Source of the DNA: DATKPA01 sp051955985 | Lineage (GTDB): Bacteria > Planctomycetota > Phycisphaerae > WQYP01 | Reading direction: 5' to 3' | Length of the DNA: 64,000 nucleotides | NCBI GenBank assembly: GCA_051955985.1 | Contig: JBQCGD010000036.1 | Span: forward strand, 5,441 to 69,440 | Part shown: in pieces, positions 52,371 through 59,680 of the stretch | How the letters are laid out: every line of letters begins with the position of its first letter | How positions within the stretch are numbered: the stretch's first letter is position 1 | The notes under the pieces: model-generated | What the model saw: the letters and a program-made list of their open reading frames with translations, nothing else | Told to the model about the DNA's origin: nothing | The model's database searches: none | Translations under genes and position numbers: made by a program

Positions 52371-53238
52371 GCGGCGGCATCAGTGCTGCCCACAACCGAC
52401 CCAACGCTGCATGATTCACGGCGTGGGCCTCTGCGGCTGCGGTTTTGTCCAGACGCGGATGGTCAAACCGCGCCGCCGCCCGCTGCAGCCGCCGTGCATA
52501 AGACTCCGGCGAATACGCCCCGCAGACATCGATGCCTGCCACGTTCCCCCGCGGCAATTCCCCCAGCGCCCACGCAATCTCCTCCGGCGAGAAGAGTCCA
52601 TTTTCCCAGTTCGTCACGGCAGAGTCTCGCGTGAGGGCATCAAGGTCCAGCGTGATGTAGATCGGCCGGCTTTGCAGTGTGCGGGCGAATTGCGAAAAGC
52701 GGTTGCGCCAGGTCTCCCGCGTCATGCAGTTGAACATCCGGGCGACGGCCGGCGATTGGCGTTCGGCCCACGCGTGCACGGCGAGTTTGCCGCTCGCCAG
52801 CGCCTTTCGATTGCGAAACAGCCGCGAGGGAAAGCCAAGCTCGAAATTGCCGCAGCCCCAGATCGACGCATTGGCCAACTCCGGGAATTCGAGCGCCCGG
52901 TTGATCCATCCGCCGCACGCCCAGCGGGGCGGGCGTACGTCCCAGTCAGGGTGATTGTCGAACGAAAGCAGCACGAGGTCTTTGGGCTGCGTGATGCGGA
53001 TGGTGCGTCGCAGGAACCACGCCGCCAAATAGTGGAAATCACCGGAGCCATAGAGAATCAGCCGGTCGTTATCGTTCAACCCCTCGCCGAGGGTGTCGAT
53101 CGATCGCTGAATGATTTTTTCGGGCGCCATGTATCGCAGGTGCGGACCGAGCGGCCGGGCATCGATCGTGCGGATGGACGCGTCCGGCAGCCGGGCCGGA
53201 TCCCACGCGTCGTCGAAATTGATGTGGACAGCCTTCAT
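52363..53238 (-). CDS. arginase/agmatinase superfamily protein
   Basis: A 291-residue protein of the ureohydrolase fold, metal-dependent enzymes that hydrolyse guanidino groups. Metal ligands appear in order: GSGDFHYL (His), LLSFDNHPDWD (Asp-x-His-x-Asp) and ITLDLDALTRD (Asp-x-Asp). Overall similarity to true arginases is low and several binding-pocket motifs are absent, so the substrate is unknown; it could also be a formiminoglutamase-like or polyamine-related enzyme. ATG 53238 begins the first beta strand (AVHINFDDAWD); an in-frame ATG at 53280 is possible. It stands alone and divergent from the exported protein at 53354. Confidence 0.75.
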   Translation of the reverse strand: MKAVHINFDDAWDPARLPDASIRTIDARPLGPHLRYMAPEKIIQRSIDTLGEGLNDNDRLILYGSGDFHYLAAWFLRRTIRITQPKDLVLLSFDNHPDWDVRPPRWACGGWINRALEFPELANASIWGCGNFELGFPSRLFRNRKALASGKLAVHAWAERQSPAVARMFNCMTRETWRNRFSQFARTLQSRPIYITLDLDALTRDSAVTNWENGLFSPEEIAWALGELPRGNVAGIDVCGAYSPESYARRLQRAAARFDHPRLDKTAAAEAHAVNHAALGRLWAALMPPQK

Positions 53239-53353
53239 GCGTTGGCACAGAGTACACGGATTTCCGGGGATTACGAGCATTTCAATGCCACCGCATTGAC
53301 CATCGCTCCGGTTGTGCGTGTAATTTCGTGGAAAGTGCGTTAGGAGAAGGTCC

Positions 53354-54232
53354 ATGAGACGGCGCGTTCTGCCCGGGGTATTGCTTATTGGAGCGACTTG
53401 TTGCGTCGGTGCTGCAGCGGAACCGGCAGTCGAGGTGCGACTTCACCGTCCCATGCGGGTCGGCGAACAGTATGCCCTCGATTTTCAGGAACATGATGTC
53501 ACGCGTCGTGAGGCCGACAATGGAACGGATGTCGTTATCCAAGACGACATGGCACGGCTGAAGGGACGCATGGACGTGGAGGGTGTGGACCGCATAGGCC
53601 GGGAGACGGTGTTCAGGCTGACAATTGAAGAACTTCGCGCCGGCGATTCGAAGGCCGATCACGCGCTGGAGAATGTGCCGCACGTCGTCCGCGTGATGAA
53701 CTCCGGCGGCAAGGTGGCCTTGCACGCACTCGATGGCGAACTCTCGGAGCGTGCCGAGCAAGCGCTCCGGATGCTCTTTCAACCGCGACCCGCGGGGTAT
53801 TTTTCGACAGACGATGATGCTTTCGGCGGGGGCGTGAAGCGGCACGTCGGCGAGACGTGGCCGGTGAATGCGAATTCCCTCGCGGATACCTGGAAGCTCC
53901 AGGATCTGCTGGTCGATCCCAAAGACATCACCGGCACTTGCTGCCTTGTTGCGACCAAACCGTTCGGCAACGCGCCAGGGATTGAGGCCACGGCCAAGGT
54001 GGAGGTGAGCAAGGCGCGCACGCCGCGGCAGCCGCAGATTCGGGGCGCCTCCATGTCGCTCAATTATTGGGGCGTGTTCCCCGTCGGCATGCAAGACAGT
54101 TGGCAAACGAAGATGACATCGTTGAGCCGGCTGACGGTGATGAAAGATGGCGCGACGCAACATTTGGAGTACGAGCGCGAGCGGGATGCAAGCCAGAAAT
54201 TGATCAAGCAAGGAGACAACGGTGGCCATTGA
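53354..54232 (+). CDS. exported protein of unknown function
   Basis: A 292-residue protein with a signal peptide (LPGVLLIGATCCVGAAA) and a beta-rich mature domain. It resembles planctomycete exported proteins that read RVGEQYALDFQEHDV and VGETWPVN, possibly a large beta-barrel or lipocalin-like fold; no family assigned. AGGAG lies 7 bases before ATG 53354. The 3' end overlaps the GNAT gene by 11 bases, implying translational coupling. Confidence 0.68.
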   Translation: MRRRVLPGVLLIGATCCVGAAAEPAVEVRLHRPMRVGEQYALDFQEHDVTRREADNGTDVVIQDDMARLKGRMDVEGVDRIGRETVFRLTIEELRAGDSKADHALENVPHVVRVMNSGGKVALHALDGELSERAEQALRMLFQPRPAGYFSTDDDAFGGGVKRHVGETWPVNANSLADTWKLQDLLVDPKDITGTCCLVATKPFGNAPGIEATAKVEVSKARTPRQPQIRGASMSLNYWGVFPVGMQDSWQTKMTSLSRLTVMKDGATQHLEYERERDASQKLIKQGDNGGH

Positions 54233-55094
54233 ACTGGTGCGGGCAACACCGGAGCGTGCGGACGAACTCTCACGCCTCTTCTTTGAAGCATTTCGCACGC
54301 TGCACGAGCGCCACCGCGTCCCGCTGGATATCGCCAGTCTCGAGGTGGCATCGCATGGGATGGACATGTTCCTCTCGCGGCCGGACATGTACGGCGTCAT
54401 GGCCCTCGACGGCGGTAAAGTCGTCGGCCACAACTTCCTGCAGCTCTCCGACGAGGTCGCCGGCGTTGGGCCCGTCTGCGTCGACCCGGCGTGCCAAAGC
54501 AGGGGGGTGGGAAAGATGTTGATGCAGCACGTCACCGAGTGGGCGTTGAAAAATCACGGCCCCATGGTGCGGCTCCTGCAGGAATCGGTGAACACCACGT
54601 CGCTGAGGCTCTATGCATCGCTCGGATACGCCGTGCGCGAGCCGGTGCTCAAGATGGTGCTGAAGCCCGCGCCGGCCGCCGATGCGAGCGTGCGGCCGCT
54701 GACGATGGACGATCTCGCCGCGTGCGATGTCCTCTGCCGCCAGGTCTACCGCATCTCGCGCCGGAACGAACTTGCCAGAATGATCCAGCACGGCAGCGCC
54801 GTCGGCCTGATTCCGCACGGCCGCTTCCGCGATGGCCAGGTGGCCGCGTACGTCATTCCCGGTTTCTTCGGCTACGGCGTGGCGGTTGCGGAAGAAGATC
54901 TCCTGGCCACCGCCGAGCAGGCCGCGCGGGTCAGCCCACCCCCGATGCACATCATGCTTGTGCCCGTCCGGAACACCCAGCTTTTCAACGGCGCACTCCG
55001 GCGCGGCTGGCGCTCGGAAAAGCTCCTGAACTTGATGACCGTCGGCCCGTACGAAGAACCCCAGAGCGCCTGGGCCCCCTCCATCGGGTTTTGA
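54222..55094 (+). CDS. GNAT-family N-acetyltransferase, tandem-domain
   Basis: A 290-residue protein with an N-terminal GNAT domain (about 1-145). Motif A with the acetyl-CoA pyrophosphate loop is VDPACQSRGVGKMLM (Q/RxxGxG/A), followed by SLRLYASLGYA. A second, more diverged GNAT-like half (about 155-285, PLTMDDLAACDVLCRQVYR...) lacks a clear pyrophosphate loop. GTG 54222 has AAGGAG 7 bases upstream, inside the preceding gene. Substrate unknown. Confidence 0.85.
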   Translation: MAIELVRATPERADELSRLFFEAFRTLHERHRVPLDIASLEVASHGMDMFLSRPDMYGVMALDGGKVVGHNFLQLSDEVAGVGPVCVDPACQSRGVGKMLMQHVTEWALKNHGPMVRLLQESVNTTSLRLYASLGYAVREPVLKMVLKPAPAADASVRPLTMDDLAACDVLCRQVYRISRRNELARMIQHGSAVGLIPHGRFRDGQVAAYVIPGFFGYGVAVAEEDLLATAEQAARVSPPPMHIMLVPVRNTQLFNGALRRGWRSEKLLNLMTVGPYEEPQSAWAPSIGF

Positions 55095-55161
55095 CGCCCC
55101 ACGCGCCTTCCCCTCCCGCACCCTCCTAAAATGGGTTATCTTTCCGGACTGATTTCACTCG

Positions 55162-56358
55162 ATGAGCAGGAGCGTGCGGCGGGTGCCGACGTTTTTTTTA
55201 ACAGCAGCAGAACATTCCGGCGATGCGCTGGGCGCATCGCTGATTCACGCGCTTCGGAAACGCTTCCCGGACGCCCGCTTCGTCGGGGTAGGGGGGGAAC
55301 GCATGGCGGCCGCGGGGTGCCGGTTGATTGCCAATCCCGTCGGCCGGTCGGCGATGCTCATCGGCGCCCTTTTCACCGAGAGTCGCTACTGGTGGGAGCG
55401 CCTGAAGGAGATCCGCGCCGAGTTGCGCGCGGTGAAGCCGGACGTCGTGGTTCCGATTGATTCCTCCGCCATCAACCTGCGCATCGCCGCCGTCGCCAAG
55501 GAAGAAAAGATCCCGGTCTGCTATTACGTTGCCCCGCAGGTGTGGGCCTCGCGCCCGTGGCGGGTGAAGAAAATTGCGCAAGTGGTCGACACGCTCTGCT
55601 GCGTCCTGCCGTTCGAAGAAAAATATTTCCAGGAGCGTGGCGTCGGCGGCGTTTACGTCGGACACCCGATGTTTGATGTGCCGGCGGAGGTCCCGGAAAA
55701 CGACCCGGCCCGTCTGGATCCGCCATTGCCCGGCCGCAATGGCGAACCGGGGGGCATGAAGGTCGCCATCTTTCCGGGCAGCCGCAAGGCCGAGATCGAC
55801 CGCCACATGCCGCCGATGCTCCGCATCATGGCGGAGATCCGGGGCAAATTTCCCAAGGTTCAGTTTGTGGCGGCGGCGCCTTCGGAAGAGCGCGCCTGGC
55901 AAATCCGCCATCATTTGCGCTCCAACAACACCCCGGTGGACATCCGCGTGGGCAGTTCCGACGCCATCATCCGCTGGGCCGACCTCGTCCTCTCCAAGAG
56001 CGGCACCGCCACGCTGCAAATCGCCCGCCACCACAAGCCGATGGTGGTGATGTACGCCATCGCCTGGTGGAAGTGGCACCTGTTTGCGCGCTATGTCATC
56101 AACACGCGCTACATCGCGCTGGTCAACATCCTCGCCGGGCGCGAACTCGTGCCGGAGTACATCCCGTTCTACGGCTCGCCGCTGCCGGTGGCGCGGGAGT
56201 GCATCGAGCTGCTTTCCCGGCCGGAACTGCGCGCCTCGATGTCGCGCGAACTGGCGGACCTGGTAAAGCCGCTGGCCCCGATCAAGGCGGATCAGCTCGC
56301 CGCCGACCGGGTCGCCGCAGAGGTCGCGAAACACGTAAAATCAGCGATCGGCAATTGA
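55162..56358 (+). CDS. lpxB: lipid-A-disaccharide synthase
   Basis: Inverting GT19 glycosyltransferase at the inner membrane. It joins UDP-2,3-diacylglucosamine and lipid X to make the lipid A disaccharide. The 398-residue product shows the N-terminal TAAEHSGDALGASLI, FVGVGGERMAAAG, YYVAPQVWASRPWRVKKI, and in the second Rossmann domain IFPGSRKAEIDRHMP and LVLSKSGTATLQ. These are the hallmark LpxB blocks, so the cell probably makes lipid A and has an outer membrane. Start ATG 55162 is the only convincing one; no clear ribosome site. No other lpx gene is adjacent. Confidence 0.95.
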   Translation: MSRSVRRVPTFFLTAAEHSGDALGASLIHALRKRFPDARFVGVGGERMAAAGCRLIANPVGRSAMLIGALFTESRYWWERLKEIRAELRAVKPDVVVPIDSSAINLRIAAVAKEEKIPVCYYVAPQVWASRPWRVKKIAQVVDTLCCVLPFEEKYFQERGVGGVYVGHPMFDVPAEVPENDPARLDPPLPGRNGEPGGMKVAIFPGSRKAEIDRHMPPMLRIMAEIRGKFPKVQFVAAAPSEERAWQIRHHLRSNNTPVDIRVGSSDAIIRWADLVLSKSGTATLQIARHHKPMVVMYAIAWWKWHLFARYVINTRYIALVNILAGRELVPEYIPFYGSPLPVARECIELLSRPELRASMSRELADLVKPLAPIKADQLAADRVAAEVAKHVKSAIGN

Positions 56359-56395
56359 CACAAGATTCTGTAAAGTATCGGCTTGCGATTAAACA

Positions 56396-56457
56396 CATAC
56401 TAAATCGGTAGGAATAGTATGTATTCCCATTGACACGCGCTTCTCGGAAGATACGAT
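56396..56457 (+). promoter_or_regulatory. promoter and operator-like repeats of the sulfate uptake operon
   Basis: TTGACA (56430-56435), 16-base spacer, TACGAT (56452-56457). Immediately upstream is a perfect inverted repeat GGAATA-gtatg-TATTCC (56411-56427), overlapping a wider one CATACTA/TAGTATG (56396-56402, 56415-56421). The GGAATA...TATTCC pattern recalls Rrf2-type sulfur regulators such as CymR, but the regulator is not identifiable here. The transcript would carry a leader of about 110 bases. Confidence 0.6.
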
Positions 56458-56571
56458 GGTGCACTTCTCCGCCGGAGCCGCGGAGCTGCCCGGAGCCTCC
56501 ATGACCTGTTGTTGATCAACCTGCCTCGCCTCCTCTTCCCTCCTGCCATACCCGTTCATGAAGGAGCCGCC

Positions 56572-57588
56572 GTGCTCTCCACATTCCGGTCCATTGTCGC
56601 GGGCCTCCTCCTCGCCGCAGGCCTGTTGATTCTTCCCCGCGTGCTCAGTGCCGCCGATATCGCCCTCTACAACGTCTCTTACGACCCCACGCGCGAACTC
56701 TACAAAGAGATCAACGCCGCCTTTCGCACCGCCTATCAGCGCGACACCGGCGACACCGTCACCATCAAGCAATCCCACGGCGGCTCGGGGAAGCAGGCAC
56801 GCTCCGTCATCGACGGCGCCCCCGCCGATGTCGTCACCCTCGCCCTCGCCGCCGACATCGACAACATCGCCCGAAAATCCCAACTCCTCCCCGCGGACTG
56901 GCAAAGCAGACTTCCCCTCCACAGCACCCCCTACACCAGCACCATCGTGTTCCTGGTGCGCAAGGGAAATCCGAAGGGCATCCACGACTGGAACGACCTC
57001 CTCAAACCCGGCGTGCGCGTCATCGCTCCGGACCCCCGCAGTTCCGGCGGCGCGCGCTGGGCCTACCTCGCAGCGTGGGGCCAGGCGCTCAAGGCCAACA
57101 ACAACGACGAATCCAAGGCCCGGGCTTACGTCGCCGAGCTGTATCACCACGTGCCGGTGCTTGATTCCGGCGCCCGCGCGGCGACCGTCACTTTCGCCCA
57201 GCGTGGCCAGGGGGATGTGCTTCTAAGCTGGGAGAACGAAGCCTACCTCGCGGTCAAAGAATTCGGCGCCGACAATTTCGCGATCGTCACCCCGGCTGTT
57301 TCGATCCTCGCCGAACCGCCGGTCGCCGTGGTGGAGAAAAACGCAGAAAAGGACGGTGTGACGAAGGCCGCGGAAGCCTATGTGAAATTCCTGTACACCC
57401 CCGAAGCACAGGAAATCATCGCCCGGAACTTCTACCGCCCGCGCGACACCGACGTCGCCGCCCGTCACGAAAAGGAGTTCCCCAAGGTCGAACTTTTTAC
57501 CGTCGATGACCTCTTCGGCGGCTGGTCCCGAGTGCAGGCCACCCACTTCGCCGACGGCGGCATCTTCGATCAAATCAGCCGGAAATGA
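56572..57588 (+). CDS. sbp: sulfate ABC transporter substrate-binding protein
   Basis: Periplasmic sulfate (or thiosulfate) receptor for the CysTW permease. The 338-residue product has a signal peptide (IVAGLLLAAGLLILPRVLSAA) and the Sbp/CysP fold signatures LYNVSYDPTRELYKEIN, VTIKQSHGGSGKQARSVIDGAPADVVTLALA, and APDPRSSGGARWAYLAAW. GTG 56572 has AAGGAG 6 bases upstream; a longer frame from TTG 56509 lacks one. The stop overlaps cysT (ATGA). The operon has promoter and operator-like repeats about 115 bases upstream. Confidence 0.95.
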   Translation: MLSTFRSIVAGLLLAAGLLILPRVLSAADIALYNVSYDPTRELYKEINAAFRTAYQRDTGDTVTIKQSHGGSGKQARSVIDGAPADVVTLALAADIDNIARKSQLLPADWQSRLPLHSTPYTSTIVFLVRKGNPKGIHDWNDLLKPGVRVIAPDPRSSGGARWAYLAAWGQALKANNNDESKARAYVAELYHHVPVLDSGARAATVTFAQRGQGDVLLSWENEAYLAVKEFGADNFAIVTPAVSILAEPPVAVVEKNAEKDGVTKAAEAYVKFLYTPEAQEIIARNFYRPRDTDVAARHEKEFPKVELFTVDDLFGGWSRVQATHFADGGIFDQISRK

Positions 57589-58448
57589 CCTGGAGTTTCA
57601 AAAGAGCCGCCGTGATCAACGCCTTCAAAAAACGATCCGTTCTGCCCGGATTCGGGCTCTCCATGGGGTACACCATGCTGTACCTCTCGCTGATCGTGCT
57701 CATCCCGCTCGGCGGCCTGTTCGTCAAATCCGCCTCCCTCTCGTGGGCCGACTTCCGCGAACTCGTCACCAACCCCGATCTCATCGCTTCCCTCAAGCTC
57801 ACCTTCGGCGCCTCCTTCCTCGCCGCCCTTATCAACGCCTTTTTCGGCTTCATCATCGCCTGGACGCTCGTGCGCTACCCCTTCCCCGGCCACAAATTCC
57901 TGGATGCGGTCATCGACCTCCCCTTCGCTCTCCCCACGGCCGTCAGCGGCATCACCCTCGCCACGCTCTATGCCAACACCGGCTGGATGGGGCGCTGGCT
58001 CGAGCCGCTGGGAATCCAGGTCGCCTATGCCCGCCTCGGCGTTCTTGTCGCCATGATTTTCATCGGCGTCCCGTTCGTCGTCCGCACCCTGGAGCCGGCC
58101 ATCCAGGACCTCGACCCCGAAGTCGAAGAAGCCGCCGCCAGCCTCGGCGCGTCCCGCAGCCAGGCGTTTTTCCGCGTGGTTCTCCCCGCGCTTCTTCCGG
58201 CCCTCATGACCGGCTTTTCGCTCGCTTTCGCCCGCGCGATCGGCGAGTACGGCTCCGTCATCTTCATCTCCGGACGCATCCGCGGAAAAACCCAGATCGC
58301 CGCCGACCTCATTCAAAATGAGCTCGAAAACGGCAACTACGCCCGCGCGACCGCCATTGGCGCGGTCATGCTCGTCGTCTCCTTCCTGCTCCTCGGCACG
58401 ATCAACGCCCTGCAGTGGTGGTCCACGCGCCGTTCACGCACCGCTTAA
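57585..58448 (+). CDS. cysT: sulfate ABC transporter permease CysT
   Basis: Inner-membrane permease subunit, 287 residues with about six transmembrane helices. The family block LSLIVLIPLGGLFVKS opens it, and the EAA loop for the ATPase is EEAAASLGASRSQAFFRVVLPALLPAL. The start ATG overlaps the stop of sbp by four bases (ATGA), so translation is coupled. cysW follows 24 bases later. The CysA ATPase that should power this transporter is not encoded nearby. Confidence 0.95.
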   Translation: MTWSFKRAAVINAFKKRSVLPGFGLSMGYTMLYLSLIVLIPLGGLFVKSASLSWADFRELVTNPDLIASLKLTFGASFLAALINAFFGFIIAWTLVRYPFPGHKFLDAVIDLPFALPTAVSGITLATLYANTGWMGRWLEPLGIQVAYARLGVLVAMIFIGVPFVVRTLEPAIQDLDPEVEEAAASLGASRSQAFFRVVLPALLPALMTGFSLAFARAIGEYGSVIFISGRIRGKTQIAADLIQNELENGNYARATAIGAVMLVVSFLLLGTINALQWWSTRRSRTA

Positions 58449-58472
58449 CCAGCACTCGGAGAATTCCGCCCC

Positions 58473-59366
58473 ATGTCCGTCGCCACCGCACCATCTCCGC
58501 CCGCCATCCTCATCCTGCGCATCCACGGACGATCCGCCGGCGCGGCCTGGGTCAAGGCTGCCTGCATCGCAATCACCCTCGGCTTCATCGCCCTTTTCCT
58601 GCTCCTGCCGCTCATCGCCGTCTTTTATGAGGCCTTCCGCAAGGGATGGTCGGAATACGCCGCCGCGCTCACCGATCCCGATTCCCTCCACGCCATGAAA
58701 ATGACCCTCGCCGTCGCCGCCTTCACCGTGCCGCTGAACACGATCTTCGGCATCGCCGCGGCGTGGTGCATCGCCAAGTTCTCCTTCAAAGGCAAAGCCC
58801 TCCTCACCACGCTCATCGACCTCCCCTTCGCCGTCTCCCCCGTCATCGCCGGCATGATCTTCGTCCTGATCTTCGGACGCTCCGGTCTCCTCGGCACTTG
58901 GCTCGATCAACACAACATCCGCATCCTCTTCGCCCTCCCCGGCATGGTGCTCGCCACCACCTTCGTCACCTTCCCCTTCGTCGCGCGCGAACTCATTCCG
59001 CTGATGCAGGAGCAAGGCTCCCAGGAAGAACAGGCCGCCATCTCCCTGGGCGCCGGCGGCCTGCAGACGTTCTGGCAAATCACCCTGCCGAACATCAAGT
59101 GGGGCCTCCTCTACGGCGTGATTCTCTGCAACGCCCGCGCAATGGGAGAATTCGGCGCCGTCAACGTCGTCACGGAAAACTCCACCGATACCAACACCGT
59201 CCCCCTCCAGATTCAAAACCTCTACGACGGCTTTCACATCCCGGGCGCGTTCGCGCTCTCCACCGTGCTGGCGCTTCTTGGGCTGCTCACGCTCGTCGCC
59301 AAGACGTTGCTCGAATGGAAAATCCGCCGCGATGTCGCCGCCGCTCAGCGCGAAACTGCATCCTGA
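58473..59366 (+). CDS. cysW: sulfate ABC transporter permease CysW
   Basis: Second inner-membrane permease, 297 residues and about six transmembrane helices, forming a heterodimer with CysT. Family blocks include LLPLIAVFYEAFRKGWSEY, DLPFAVSPVIAGMIFVLIFG, the EAA loop EEQAAISLGAGGLQTFWQITLP and GEFGAVNVVTENSTDTNTVPL. GGAG lies about 11 bases before ATG 58473. It ends the operon; in most bacteria cysA follows, but here only about 315 non-coding bases and a convergent histidine kinase gene follow. Confidence 0.95.
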   Translation: MSVATAPSPPAILILRIHGRSAGAAWVKAACIAITLGFIALFLLLPLIAVFYEAFRKGWSEYAAALTDPDSLHAMKMTLAVAAFTVPLNTIFGIAAAWCIAKFSFKGKALLTTLIDLPFAVSPVIAGMIFVLIFGRSGLLGTWLDQHNIRILFALPGMVLATTFVTFPFVARELIPLMQEQGSQEEQAAISLGAGGLQTFWQITLPNIKWGLLYGVILCNARAMGEFGAVNVVTENSTDTNTVPLQIQNLYDGFHIPGAFALSTVLALLGLLTLVAKTLLEWKIRRDVAAAQRETAS

Positions 59367-59680
59367 CGCATCCGCGCTCCCGCTGATCCCCCGATCGCAA
59401 TTCTACGGACTTGATGCGTAATTCCCCGGATTGGCGCAAAAATGAAGCCGGTGATCGCGTGGGAGACGATCACCGGCATTCGTGGGGGAGAAGGAAGGAA
59501 CTTCATCAGCCGTGAGTTGTGGGGTACTCGAACGACTGACGCTTAATAATACGGCGTTAACAAAACGGGAATCCACTTTTTGTTTAAATTTTTCTGCACA
59601 ATTTTTCAACTGTTGAGGTTTGTCAATACTGGACTTACATCGAGGATGTGCTTCTTCACTCGACCGACGGGTAGAGATAC
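59367..59680. terminator. gap with terminator hairpin at 59447-59477
   Basis: A perfect 11-base stem GCCGGTGATCG/CGATCACCGGC with a 9-base loop. On the minus strand it is followed by TTCATTTTTG, so it terminates the histidine kinase transcript and may also stop cysW readthrough. The rest (59480-59640) is AT-rich with a minus-strand TTGACA near 59630 but no clear -10 and no ORF. Confidence 0.65.

Noticed and set aside
52250..52414. A 54-codon ORF (MKAVSKRNCLRVVLLQ...) in the small-RNA region
   Set aside because: It reads through a strong intrinsic terminator and into the antisense of the arginase-family gene; weak ribosome site.
59580..59640. Promoter in the AT-rich gap after cysW
   Set aside because: A minus-strand TTGACA is present but no convincing -10 at 16-18 bases and no gene downstream of it.
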